This document shows positions 49,331 to 61,170 of a DNA stretch of 64,000 nucleotides, piece by piece. The stretch is taken from assembly GCA_009617715.1 (NCBI GenBank), contig VTFK01000530.1:62001-126000 (forward strand). Reading direction: 5' to 3'. Made by a program: the position numbers and the translations under genes. Source of the stretch: Plectrocnemia conspersa. Its lineage: Eukaryota; Arthropoda; Insecta; Trichoptera; Polycentropodidae. Position 1 is the stretch's first letter. Every line of letters begins with the position of its first letter. Under the pieces are notes generated by a model that was not told where the DNA came from, searched no databases, and worked only from the letters and a program-made list of their open reading frames with translations.

Positions 49331-51874
49331 AAATTCGAATCGGCTGCTGTGGCTACGAAGGACTGCGTTATTCTTATCTTCAGGTTGTCTACGGGTGGAT
49401 TTAAAAAAGAAACGCTGGACAATGACAAAAGCTTTGCAAATGAAGATCCATTAGGAAGCCAACAAGCCTTCGTCCAAAGAAAGATGCGCGTCGACAGCTC
49501 ATGTTATCTTTGGAGCTTAGTGAAGAGAAGGGTTTTTTCAGAAGCACTTAGAAAATGTGATTATTTGATTTTTTGATAAACTAACGCTTTCTAAATTTCT
49601 AATAGATGGTTTCATTACGCTGGTGGGCCGGTTTATTTGCCAATGGCACAACACTGACGTGAACGTGACAACGGGATCTTAACGGGAGTACGATGCTCAG
49701 AGGGATCGCAATCATCTCCTTCATAACATGTAACTAAACATTAATACTCTTAATATACGGCCCAATTTATGTATAATTGCCGTCCTTCACAATCCTTACC
49801 TTTCTCTAAAAGCAGGTTAAAATTGGTTCTAGAAAACGTTGTTATCTTAATTTGTGAACGGTCGCCACAGTTGTATTGAAATTGATAATTATACAATTTT
49901 AGATAGTTTACTACGTTGTATCAGTTTCTACTATTTATGTTTTTTTATAAGATATAAATATAAAAGTTGAGAAGGCCGGTTGAGCGTCACGTCGGTCAAT
50001 TTCGAACATGTTATCGACTGTGAAACAATTATCCAGTGAAGAAGATCGCCATAACTCGCCAGGCAATTAAGAGCGACTTCAAAGCGAAAAAGCGACAAAG
50101 TTAAAGTTATTAATCGTAATACCCCTAGTACAATTGTAGGCATTATCCCGAAAGCGACCGTCCATAAATTAATTGAAACGTTTCACGGCTAGATCGGATT
50201 AGCCGCGGATAGTGTTTAACGGCACGCCTCGTGGGAGAATTCCCGACTATTCCCGATCGCTAACGACGCGCAATTACCCAGGAATCCCAATAGACACAAA
50301 AATTTAGAGTGTTGTCGCTAATAACATAACGACACGAAAATAAACCACGAGGGTTCTGTTTGTCTTTCAGGCTTCTTATGGCGACCCCGGCTAGAATGTT
50401 GACTCTAGCTGTTGTTTCTAACGTATAACCGAAAACACACTCGATTAATTGTTTGCTCGAAACTCGAAGAAGCGCACTCGAAATTGTTTATGGAGATGAC
50501 TGCTACAATATTTTTAATAAGACACGCATCGAAGATCGGATCTACCATACAATATTTATCATATGTATATAGAAAGTACCAAGCGTTTTATTGCCTTCCG
50601 CTTACAAATCACAACATTTTTTAATTAAATAACCTCAGTTAATACTTTATGAATTTCAACTCGGTCACAATGCGACAATAGCAATTAAAAACATCTTCAA
50701 TATAATGGGCAGGGATGCCATTAAATTTAGAAAGTGTCAAATGTGGTTCTAAAAATTTCGTTCCGAAAATTTTGGCATTGACACTTAAGAGCGGAAAGTC
50801 CTTAGGGGTTGTTAGTGAGGATATTAGGGCTGTCATCATGCAGGTTAAAACAGCTAGCTCAAAAACTTCCCGCTCAATTACACGTTTTAATTTTTAACTC
50901 ATTTAACGCGCACCTTAAAAAACGCAAAGACTTGTTACAACCTGATATTATTAATTCGATTTTTCAATCTTTATTTAAATAAATATAAGTATTATCTACG
51001 TCGAACTGATTATCTCAGAAAATCTTGCCCGTAATATAAGCTCTACTTCTGTAGAGAATAAAGGCCGGGATTGTTCGCGGGGTGGCGTCTAAAAATAAAA
51101 GGAGGCGATAGAAAAAACGCGTGTAAATCGTAACATCCATATTGGTTACGAGCGCTATTTATTGCCCTTCCTCAAGAAGCGACGCCACATAGCGCAGCAC
51201 CCCTTACACAATAAAGCTTTTAGTCGGTTTTGTGCTGTGTGAAATTTGCCCGTGGAAGGACTTAATTTATGCGCCGACACCTCGGCTCCATTGTTTTAGG
51301 CCAGAGTTATGAAAAAAAAGAGTATCGGCCGCACCTCTGTGCATTTGCATAATTCCTCTTCGCTCGGGTCATTACCTGGCGAATCCGAAGATTCGGAAAC
51401 GTCTCGCGGGTGGTCTTTCTATCTGCCGCTCTCCTCTCGTTTGCCTCAAACTTATCTCTCGAACTGAGGCTATAAATCCCGAGACAACTCCAATAACGTT
51501 CTTTATTTACGTAGGACACGCGTGGGAGACCGTATCGACTGATTTTTAAGACTACTCATTACCTTTCGAGTTGTATTATAAAGTCTAAACAGGAAAGAAT
51601 AATTTATGTTAATCATTCGAGCACCTCAAGGCGGACACCATCTTAATTATGATTTATTATTAAACTTATTTTTGCACAAATTCTAATTACTAAGTTGTAT
51701 TGATTATAAATGGTGATTTATATAGTTTTTCAGCTGCTGATTACTGTAAAAATAATAACATTTCCCCTTCCATATCAGTGTCTCTTTGGTCTCTTCGTCC
51801 ACCTACATTTTGTATTTTTTGTATATACACTAGCAAATATTTTTGGACGAAATTGAAATACTGCCCTAAACATA
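49331..51874. other. No gene; GC-richer islands at 49960-50360 and 51040-51540
   Basis: The islands have no long open frame and many TAATTA, CAATTA and CpG-containing words. Regulatory function is possible. The remainder is AT-rich. Confidence 0.4.
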
Positions 51875-52995
51875 CAGCGATGACGATAGTAGTGATTCAT
51901 ATGATCCTGGCATCCAAAAAATTTCACCCAGACCGAGTTTAATGATTTAATCAGAGACTTCGATCTTCCTAAGGAATCTGCAGAACTTTTAGGTTTCACA
52001 TTGAAAGAAAAAAATGTTGACACCTGCTACGTCCTTTTATTGGTTTAGAAGTAGTGAAAAACAGTTTATTTTTTTTCAAGAAAGTGATCTTGTTTTCTGC
52101 AATAATGTTCCCGGACTCATGGTAGCTTTCATCATTAAATACGAAGCTGACGATTGAAGACTTTTTATTGATTCATTAAAAATAAATCTGAAAGTAGTAC
52201 TCTTACATAACGGTATTAAGTGTGCATCTTTGCCTGTGGGACATTCAGTTAATTTGAAAGAACGCTACGAAAATCTTGAGTTAATTATTACATAAATATA
52301 CAACTTGTGTCGACTGAAAAGTAATATCAATAATACTTGGACTGCAAAGTTGTTACACCATATTTATATGTATCCGTGCCAGAAGGCAGCTTTATATCAA
52401 GAAAGTATGGCTAATCATAAATACATTACAACCTAGAATCAAAAAATGCCTTATTGATCCGAAAAAAGTTTCACTTCCACCACTTCACATTAAGCAGGGC
52501 CTGATGAAACAATTTGTCAAAGCTTTGCCAAAATAAAGAGAATGTTTTAAGTATTTCTGTGACCAAATCCCTAGTTTGTCAGAGGCAAAGTTGAAGGAAT
52601 GCATTTTTGCTTGACCCGACATTAGAAAACTTATGGAGGATGAACATTTCTAAACAAAAATGAAAAAAAGTAAGAAAGAAGTTTTGAAAGCACTTAAGCT
52701 TGTTATAACCAGCTATCTTGGAAATAAAATAGAGGCAAAGTACAAGTATATTATTGAAGATGTGTTGAAAACATTCAAGATCTTAGTCTATAACATGAGT
52801 TTAAAAGTGCATTTTCCCCTGAAAAATTGGATGCAGTAAGCGAGGAGATATAAAGATAATGGAAATGCGATAACAAGGAAGATGGAATATGAACATGATC
52901 GCAGACTATTGTTAAATGTGGAAAATAAATGATTCTCAGCAAGTTTACAAAAGTACAAGCGGGAAAATAAGTTTTGAGAAAAAGAAAAAAACGTT
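51875..52995 (+). pseudogene. Decayed copy of a multicopy arthropod gene family of unknown function
   Basis: Pieces in several frames align end to end with a protein family I recognise as widespread in many copies in insect and other invertebrate genomes, probably transposon-borne. Blocks in order: TQTEFNDLIRDFDLPKESAE, LVFCNNVPGLM, RLFIDSLKINLKVVLLHNGI, KCASLPVGHSVNLKE, LIDPKKVSLPPLHIKQGLMK, QFVKALPK, PSLSEAKLKECIF, RKLMEDEHF, and a tail NMSLKVHF followed by RRYK and RKMEYEHDRRLLLNVENK-like remains. At least four stops and several frameshifts separate them. No ends or target duplications were found. The family has no function that I can name. Confidence 0.7.
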
Positions 52996-55900
52996 GCTAT
53001 AAGTACTTTTTTTGTATCTATTGGAAACATTATTAATGATTTTAATTTTCATATTTGCGTATTTCTGATAATAACAAAGTGTCAACATTAAAAAACAAAT
53101 ATCTTAAAATTGCATATTTTGTAATTGTGTTAATCTTTAATTATCTTTTTGTGAAATAACCTTAGGCGTAAAGAAAAAATGGATGAAATTTTTGAATCAG
53201 TACAAAATATTGTATAACAATCAATTATCAAAACTACAACAATTTTCAAAAAGTAGTTTTTCGCAAGCCTGTGTTATTTTCTAAAAAACATGAATGGCAA
53301 AAAGTAATGGATTCCAATTACAACCAACGGTAATTTTCTCCGCTCGTGGACGACTTCCATGATGAACCCCAAATTTGCAACATTAATTATAATAGAATAT
53401 TGCTCGTTCTTTCTTACATACATATGTAGAATCGTTTCTGTAATCCGACGACGGTTTCTTCTGAGAAAAATGCCTTTATACTTTGCTTTTATGGGTTTTG
53501 CTCGGTTAGACCGATGTTCGGAGGACCGCCGACTTCTTTGAAAAGTTTTCGATTCGAACGGAAGATATGCGAAACGATGCAAATCGGGTGATGCAAATAA
53601 AACTTTACCAAGAAGCGGTGATTCAGTGCGATTTTTGGAGTAGGTGGCGACGCTTTAACGGCGGCGATGACTCGCGAAGAGCAAAAAATCAGATCAAAAG
53701 GACGCTCGCCACTCAATTAGACAACGGAGTGCTGCCAGCCGAATAACTTCTATTTCGGACAATAACTCAACTGTCATATGAAATAATCTAGACGCGCTAA
53801 GCGACACCGGAGCATTAGCCGGGTGTAAATAAGCAAATTTACTCTTTTTCGCGTACCCGTTTGTCCGACATAATTGGCGATTAGTCTGGCGCGTTCGCAC
53901 CTCTTTCTCTTTCTCTCGGTTGATACTTCGCGTCGCTCGTTTAGCTCGTTATAGCTTTTTTTCCTCCGCTCCGTCGAGGCGAATAAAGCGCTAAATAAAC
54001 ATGTCATTATGGGGATTTCTATGTTTCAAATATAATAACGTTGCAGTAAAATCCTATGACTCATTTCGATATGCGCTCGCTAGAGACATCTATGAGGCGG
54101 ATTTAAAAATATTTATTAAATGTAGCTAAAATAGATAAAAAATACACTTATTAATTTTAATAATAAATATATTTTTCCCTGTGTGTTAAAATAGTTAAAA
54201 TTAAAACACTGATAAATTTTATCAGTAGATAACTACTGAAAAAACTTTCTTTTATCAATTTAATTACGTATACTAATTTACACACAACAAAACTTTTATG
54301 CCCATGCGCGAGTTTAACACTAGACTGTCAATGCAAATAAATATTTCTCAAATGTATTTATAAAAAAATATTATTGCAATTAAAATTATTTGTTGCATGT
54401 TTTAAAATATACAGAGGAAAATGAAAATGAAATAAATCATAAATAATGGGGCGGGGTGCAAGAAAATTTAAAGATAACCAAAAGTATGATTTTAATTCAG
54501 TAAAATAAATTATTAAGTACAAATAAAATAATTGGTTTGGGATCGATTAATTATTTAAGTTCTAATAGTTTTTTTATATACTCTGATTTATAAAATAAGC
54601 ATATTTAATATATAATTTAATATAATTGAGACGCAATTATTTTGCTGTTACGTAATTCGTTATTCGCAGGAATTGAGTTATATGTTTGTTTATAGAGACT
54701 ATAAACAAGGGCTTGATTTTTATATCATCCGTGTGAACAATGCGATGAATCGATAATGTTATCTTGATACTTGATATAGAGAACAATAAAGTACTGATGA
54801 CTCATGAAATTCATTAAAGATTGTCACGAAGGAAATTCGTCACATGTTAAATATATATAGAGGAAGGAAATGAAGAGACAGACACTTGCATTCGGAGGGG
54901 GGGGGGAGAGAGAGAGACAATACAACCTCTACTCATTTAGATCGTTAAATATATTATTTCCTATATAATATTATGGTAAATGACAGCGCAAATGTGTATT
55001 TTAGTGTTGCCAGTATAAAGAACATAGAAATCAACGATTTGCAAACCCATGACTGACAATTCCAGTCGCGATGCCACGTATCATGCACGCTTTTGTAGAA
55101 GCAAATATAAAAAAGAAACGTAAATTGTACATATTAACAATTTACAATAATCAACCATTTTACAAAAAAATACAATAAACATGTATTGTTAAATACCCAT
55201 CAAAAAACATTTTAAAATACCGTTGTAATATTCGTATTTTCGTATTACGATCGACTATGTTAAAGAGTATCGTTCTCTTATATGAGTGGATTCAAGATAT
55301 GTTTTTAAATGGATGTCAATTAAAATAACACCTATTGCAGAGGGTTTTAAAGAATATATTTTACAATAGATTGATTAGTAGTTTAAGTACAATTGATATT
55401 TTTTTAATTTTATTTAAATACATATAGCAAATATAATATTTTTATTTGATACATTAAATATATATATTTTTAATTATATGTTTTATATATAAAGTTTCAG
55501 TCTCTTTATATACAATTAATTATCATATCGCTATTTTTCCGAATGAGTTTACGACATACACTTGCTATTACTTCATTATTAAATCTGTTTACACCTGAAA
55601 TTATTTATTAAAAAAAAGTTTTGCAAAACCATCTTGAATTTATACCGAAAATATTTTTTAAAATATGTTATTTCAATGAATAAGAACATCGGAGTATATT
55701 TTTATCGGCAAATATATATTTTTACCAGTGAATATATAATGTGTCTAGCAGGTGCTAGTTAAATTATATGATTTCAACTTTTCCATATGTAGTAATATTT
55801 ACATTTGCATACTTATCATTATTTAATGTTACAGTGAATGTGCATTTTTCAGTGTAGTTATACTTTTTCTAGTGAAGTCCAAATACATTTTCACCAGTAA

Positions 55901-56425
55901 ATTTATACATATATACATATGTATATATATATTTCCAGTACCGAAATTATAATTTAACTGTTATGCGCTAATGAAATTATTTCTCATTTATTGTAAGTTT
56001 TAATATTGTTAAATAAACGTGTTAATTTGAGCGCTAAATAACCGAACGTTTCTACTGCAATGACAACGGCACCATTTAATTACTTTTGAAGTGAATTCTA
56101 AACAGGGACCCCTTAAATTTGGCCAAAAAATGCATTTCCATTGATTGACTGACTTTGGCCCACATTCCTGTAGAAATCTTAAATAATGTCCCTGTTCAAA
56201 ATTTCCAATTTAGCCCATAACTAGCAATGATCGATATATTAAATTTATAAATATTTATAGGAATTAATTTCAACGTGAAATATCTACTATTTTCAGTAAT
56301 TTTATTGCATTTTAAAATGTAATAGAATTACTTAAAACTATTCGAGGGGATAATTTTTTTTATGGTCAAAACATAACTGTAAAATACTAGCTGAGAGAGC
56401 AATGATTTTCATCCACCGAAACAGT
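52996..56425. other. No gene; GC-richer island 53340-54000, then AT-rich DNA
   Basis: The island has overlapping frames of 60-102 codons without known domains. A low-complexity G12 then (GA)n tract is at 54896-54919. 54050-56420 is AT-rich and featureless to reading. Confidence 0.4.
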
Positions 56426-56433
56426 AATGACAA

Positions 56434-57042
56434 TAAGGCCGGCCCGAGGGGCAGGCAGTACAGGCGATCGCCTGGGGCGCTAGATCTTGTGTGGCGCCGT
56501 GATACCAAATAAAGGCGCAATATTCACTTAAAATTATCAAACAATATTGTTAAAGAATATAATCTGATATTATTTTATTGTATACACCAGGTCTCGGCAA
56601 CCTTTTTTGGCTGCGGGTCAAAATAATAAAAATGTGACTATTAAAAAGACTATTCGGGTCAGTGAATATTTTTGGCCCTAACAACCATATATGTGGTCTA
56701 GTCGTGACATCGTAACTCGTCAAAAAAAATGATATTTGCAAAACTGAAATGGGTCACTTCAAATCATCAAACGGGTCACTTGATGACCCGCGGGTCATAG
56801 GTTGCCGAGCCCTGGTATACACTACTGTGCACTCTTTAGATTATTTCACGCGTAAAAAATCGCGACGAAAATAAAACTACAAATTATTAAATACCTACGA
56901 TCGCAAAAAAGAGTATGGTGTCAAATATAATAATTTGAATCATATTTTTGCGCTCATGTAATGAGTTATTGAAGTATTAATAGGAAGGGGGGCGCAAATT
57001 TAGTTTTTGCCTGGGGCGCCAAATAACCTAGGGTCGGCCCTG
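56434..57042. mobile_element. hAT-type non-autonomous element (609 bp) with an 8-bp target duplication
   Basis: Its ends are TAAGGCCGGCCC on the left and GGGTCGGCCCTG on the right, inverted copies of CAGGGCCGRCCC. The flanks AATGACAA (56426-56433) and AATGACAT (57043-57050) agree at 7 of 8 bases. Subterminal GCCTGGGGCGC occurs near both ends (56471 and 57010). It has no coding capacity. A second hAT MITE is inserted inside at 56588-56814. Confidence 0.85.
56588..56814. mobile_element. hAT MITE (227 bp) nested in another hAT element
   Basis: The ends CAGGTCTCGGCAACC and GGTTGCCGAGCCCTG are near-perfect inverted repeats. The flanks are identical 8-bp copies of GTATACAC at 56580-56587 and 56815-56822, a clean hAT target-site duplication. 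The subterminal GCTGCGGGTCA is echoed by TGACCCGCGGGTCA near the right end. Confidence 0.92.
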
Positions 57043-57282
57043 AATGACATATTAAAGTTTTCAAAGTACATATTTTGTTTCGAAAGTGAATGCAGTATGA
57101 CGGTTCAAGGAGAGAGAAAAGGTTGTGTATCACTTGGTTAGCAATTTATATTATCCAGGTAGGTATGCTGAAATTTTATATTTATGTAGTGAAAATTGAA
57201 AATAATACGATTTATATATTAGAAAGAAGTATATTTTGTTTGTAAAATAATTATTTTGCGGTATAGATGTATACAAACGTTG

Positions 57283-57313
57283 TTCGATATTACCCCGTCG
57301 AGGTAATATCGAA
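57283..57313. repeat. Perfect inverted repeat upstream of Patr-1
   Basis: Arms TTCGATATTACC and GGTAATATCGAA (12 bp each, no mismatch) flank the 7-nt spacer CCGTCGA. It lies 221 bp upstream of the Patr-1 ATG in AT-rich DNA. It could be a dimer-type protein site or a chance or transposon-derived hairpin; the sequence does not decide. Confidence 0.6.
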
Positions 57314-57451
57314 TATATAAAAAAAATATTTTTCAAGCTTGATGTAGTATTAAATTATTGAGTATTGTTTTGCAAGTTGAAAGTGATTTGTTAAAAATAA
57401 ATAATAGATTTAAATTTTGCGTTTTCGAGTAGAAAAAGTAGCCGAGCGTCA

Positions 57452-57505
57452 ATGGCCGGAAAGCGTCGCGTCAAGTTCTCCTCGGCGGAGGCGCCTGGCT
57501 CGTGA
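57452..57505 (+). other. Upstream ORF in the Patr-1 leader (17 codons plus stop)
   Basis: ATG at 57452 opens a frame of 17 codons (begins MAGKRRVKF) ending in TGA at 57503-57505, 28 bp before the main ATG. A second upstream ATG at 57512 is in another frame and overlaps the main start. Both matter only if transcription begins upstream of them. Splicing from the GTGAGT at 57502 into exon 2 would hit a stop at once, so this ORF is not an alternative N-terminus. Confidence 0.4.
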
Positions 57506-57533
57506 GTTGTCATGTCAGCCGCCGGCTCTTCAC

Positions 57534-59316
57534 ATGGCGGACTCGTTTTTCGGCTTCAACACGGTAATTGGCGACGCCCTTCCGCCCTTCCGCGACTATC
57601 CTCGAACCACCGACGACGCTATCGCCTCGTCGAACCTAATCGTCAACTCGCACGTTTCAGAGCATAGATGAAAACGAAGACGGAGGCACCTTCGAGGCTT
57701 CCGAGGACGAGTACGACGCCCTCAACGATGAGACCTTCGGAGAAACGGGTACGTCCTCTCTAGTTTCGCGCTTAGACCTCTACCTCTCATCTTATTTCGC
57801 CTTTCAGTGGACGACGGAGATTGGGAGCAACAGCACGAAGAGTTTTCTCTTCTTACTGAAAGCACCAAACATATAGACATCGGTGAGTTTGATACGATCA
57901 TACGAGATTCGAGAATATTTTTACTCATATTCGACCGTTGCAGAAGGAGCGCTTTCAAATTTGATATTAGACAATGACACGCCGACCGACGCGGCGGCGG
58001 CGGCGGCGGCAGCGGCAGCGTCCGCGCAGCATAGGAGTCGACCCTTTTCTTTGCAGTCGATGGTGCAACAGCCCGGAGCGATTCCGTCCATCAGTTGCTT
58101 GAAAAACGTGTGCACGGTGGAGGAGCTGGAGAGAAACCTGCGCCAGATGCAGCAGTTCCCGCAGCCCAATCTTCAAAAACCGCCACTGTTGCCTTTCTTC
58201 CAAGTGAGTTGTCTTGTCTTATTGCGCTATACCGATTATCTGACCGAAATCCGTGTTTAGCAACAGCCGCCTCGGTATCCCCCCGGTATGATGCCTCCGC
58301 CGCCTCAGATGCTGGCCAATCAACAGTTCATGCCGACTCCGGGTCTGTTTCCTTATCGTTTGCAATCTCAGCCGCCTCCTAATCATCTCCAGCATCACTA
58401 TGGAAATGTAACGTATATTTATTACCTTTAAAAAAATCTGACTCGGTGCCAATTAACGTCTCAATTTTGTATTTTGCTCAGATGATGCCGCCACCCAACA
58501 GCTTACCTCCCGGCGGAGTTCCGCGACCGCCTCTCGTTCCCGGAATGGACCATCAGGGCATGTATCAGATGCATTTCAACCAACAGCCTCCCAACAACTT
58601 CAACAATCAGAACGTCCCCAATCAGCAGCGGTTTCCCGTTAACCCTCAAATGCCCCCGCCCAACAATCCGCAGTTCCCCCCCAATCAACAGCACTTTTTG
58701 CACAATCAGCATCAGTTCCCTCCGAATCAACCTCAATTCCCGCCCAATCAATCGATGGCTCCGAATCCGCCTCAGCCTCAGCCGAACGTCAACCAGCAGC
58801 AGCGGCCGCAACTCAACCAGCAGCCCAACAACCGAAACCACCAGATCAAGCCCGGAGTCGCGCCTCAGCCCAACCCCAACAGGCAGTTCCCTAACACTTT
58901 CAACAATGTCAACGGACCGGCGAACAAAGCCCAAAACGACACCAACAACATCATCCAGATGATTCAAAATACTCATCCCATGCTCCAGAATAACTCGCAC
59001 TCCAACTACATGAACGCTTTCATAGCCAACCCGATGCTGGCGCGAGGACTTTTGAACAGACATTTCGGGAACGCGCCGCCCGGCTTCAATCAGGTCGGTT
59101 GTGTTAAAAAATATTTCATTTTTCAACTTCATAACGAGATATTTTTCGACTTCATAACAGCAGAGCGGCATGCAAAGGCAAGATCAGCGCCGACAGAACG
59201 CAGACGCGGACCCTTACAGCGGTCTCATGTCCACCAAGGAAAAGCAGTGGTTGCTGAACATTCAAATGATGCAACTCAACACGGGCACTCCCTACGTCGA
59301 CGATTATTATTACACA
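57534..59316 (+). CDS. Patr-1: PAT1 homologue (Patr-1/PATL1), 5' half, seven exons, continues beyond the window
   Basis: PAT1 proteins activate mRNA decapping: they bind the DDX6/Me31B helicase through the N-terminus and Lsm1-7, DCP2 and XRN1 through later regions, and sit in P-bodies. Exons by GT-AG junctions and frame: 57534-57563, 57661-57748, 57808-57882, 57944-58203, 58261-58407, 58482-59093, 59161-59316; 1368 nt, 456 codons, no stop. Seen: N-terminus MADSFFGFNT; acidic block ending EYDALNDETFG, the DETF-type motif known to contact DDX6/Dhh1; VDDGDWEQQHEEFS; a run of 10 Ala; CTVEELERNLRQ; a long Pro/Gln/Asn-rich low-complexity region (exons 5-6); then the family-diagnostic block DPYSGLM, KEKQWLLNIQMMQL, PYVDDYYYT. 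Human PATL1 is about 770 aa and this block lies near its middle, so the C-terminal helical domain must be encoded right of 64000. The start was chosen because MADSFFGF fits insect PAT1 N-termini, although two ATGs lie upstream. Identity is very likely; exact exon ends are predictions. Confidence 0.93.
57991..58022 (+). repeat. GCG/GCA trinucleotide run coding poly-alanine in Patr-1
   Basis: Within exon 4, an almost pure GCG run with a few GCA codons encodes 10 alanines between PTD and SAQHRS. Such runs often vary in length between alleles. It lies in a disordered linker between conserved blocks. Confidence 0.8.
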
Positions 59317-59913
59317 GTGAGTTGTTTTACGATTTATGACTCATGACCTCGCTGATAACCATTGCTAATGTGTTCAATAATACGCTACATCTTTCAACTC
59401 TCAGTGACCGTGATAACCTTTTTATGTTGTCGCTTTCCTTACGTAATATGGTCAATATTCAGCGAAGAGAAAAGTTTGTGCGTTAACCGCTTCATGCTCA
59501 GCTTTTTTATTTTATATTACAATTTTTTTACATAATTTAAACATTAACAAGGTAAAGAAGAAGAATATCTCTACCAACTGGCGACTGTGTTTCATTTGCT
59601 TATCGTAAACTGTGTACAAGTTTATCTCGTTCAAAAGCTTGAAGTGGTTATACTGCGTATTTATTTAGTGCTTTAACCAAAGATGCTACTAATACTATAT
59701 TACCTAAAATAATTTATAAAACTGATATCTGAAATCCAGAGTCAAAACTAAAAGTACATATATCTACAGTAGCATGCAAATAAAACACATCATTTCTCGA
59801 AATCGTCAAAAATTAAGATATTTCCGTTATCGCTTGTTGGAATTTCATTGCTCTCTACTAGTTACCTAGTCAGTTAACTGACATTTTCGTGGAGAAAACA
59901 TTTTTAAAAGTTA

Positions 59914-60400
59914 AAATGCTGAATCGCTCGCAATTAAGTGAAAATCAAAAATCCAATATCGTTGTATATTTTGCAGTCTGTTGTTTGTAACCAATCGAGT
60001 AGTAGGTGTAGAAAAATTACCTCACCTAGTGAAGATCGGCTGATACATCGAATCTGCTTACGCGATCAGCATAAAACGGCGGTATATATTACCAGTGAGT
60101 TCAATGATACAGAAAACAAACAAATAAGCGTTGACACGACTCGTAGGCGTCCAAGGCATGAAGGTCTCTTTGGTCATATACATGCTAAAAAGCCGTTATT
60201 GACCAAAAACGCATGGGTTGGGCCGATCAGTATAAAAATTGGAGAAGTGTGATGTTCTCCGATGAGAGCAAAATTAATTTATTCGGATCAGACGGAGCAA
60301 AGTACGTTCGTTGTTGAAAGGGTGGAAGATACTGTGAAGATTGTATCCAGCCAACAGTGCGAAATCCAGGAAGTCAAATGATCTGGGCATGCTTTCTAAA
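59914..60400 (+). pseudogene. Tc1-family transposase remnant (broken)
   Basis: This is the N-terminal and central part of a Tc1/mariner DDE transposase, in at least two frames with in-frame stops near 59986 and 60250. Recognisable blocks are listed under the parent element. It matches the - strand copy at 62490-62960, mainly over the ITSEFNDT, KQISVDTT and FSDESKINLFG blocks. Confidence 0.8.
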
Positions 60401-60428
60401 TTCTGGAGTAGAACGTAGTCAGTCAGTA

Positions 60429-60520
60429 CAGTCGACCCTCGATTGGTACTTCGTTATAGGAATACTACGTTATAGGGGGGACTAGGCACCCATACAAAAT
60501 TTGAGGTTAGGTTCTTTCAA
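60429..60520 (+). mobile_element. One-ended pogo-like fragment
   Basis: After TA at 60427-60428 comes CAGTCGACCCTCGATTGGTA, followed by ACTTCGTTATAGG and a related CTACGTTATAGGGG. Ends of the form CAGT...CCCTCG are typical of pogo/Tigger elements. No matching inverted end is found before 61170, so the element is truncated or recombined. The right limit given is only where the end-like sequence stops. Confidence 0.55.
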
Positions 60521-61168
60521 CTGTATTTTGTGAATTTAATGAAATCAGCATTTTCCCATTTTTATGTATTAAATGACCTTGTATTTAGTTTATAAACAAG
60601 AGCGCATGCCCTATGTTCTTATTGTGATACATGCGCGAAGAATGTCATTGATTTTGTAAGTGCCAGGGGAGTCAAACGCAACAGTTTTTTGAGTTATATT
60701 TTTAAATGCGTTAGGCTACAATGAATAAATAATAAAAAGTAAATATAAATTATTAAAAAAATTCTGCAGTATGTTTTTTATCTAAGAATATTAATAAAAA
60801 CCAATAAATTATATTAAAAACAAACAACAATGGTAGAAATGAAAAAAGTTAAACATCTTAAATCGTGTAATTATGCATTTAATTACTGTCAGTGTCATCT
60901 AATATCACATTCCATCGAGATATTTTTAATACCGTAATTTCATTACCACTTTCATTAATAACAGAATAATTTTCTTTATTGTCTTCTGTCTGCATTTCTT
61001 CTCAAATTTTATAATATGGTGCTTGACATTTTTCTAATTGTTTTTTTAATTCAGCAGATTGCTCTTTGGAACAATCGTAATGAATACATTTTTTAATTTA
61101 TATTTTTTATGTGTAATACTTCACAAAACTTTTAAATAGTTAGAAAAAAATTATAAATTTATTTAAAC
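60521..61168. other. Unassigned AT-rich DNA inside the transposon nest
   Basis: No recognised gene. On the - strand, 60900-61080 reads as an acidic and lysine-rich peptide with one stop (EQSAELKKQLEKCQAP and following) that could be the tail of a transposase from the one-ended pogo-like element. This is a guess from position and composition. Confidence 0.3.
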
Positions 61169-61170
61169 TA

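Larger units (their letters stand above)
57043..57533 (+). promoter_or_regulatory. Patr-1 upstream region and 5' UTR
   Basis: This lies between the end of a hAT element and the Patr-1 start codon. The proximal 120 bp (57415-57533) is GC-rich and is the likely 5' UTR; the rest is AT-rich. No clear TATA box stands at a fixed distance, which would fit a housekeeping promoter. It holds a perfect inverted repeat at 57283-57313. The transcription start was not determined. Confidence 0.5.

Noticed and set aside
57502..57507. Alternative Patr-1 donor GTGAGT in the leader
   Set aside because: Joining it to exon 2 from the upstream ATG gives an immediate stop and loses MADSFFGF, so it is at most a 5' UTR splice.
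58503..59171. 222-codon - strand frame
   Set aside because: It is the antisense shadow of Patr-1 exon 6, whose repetitive codons keep other frames open.
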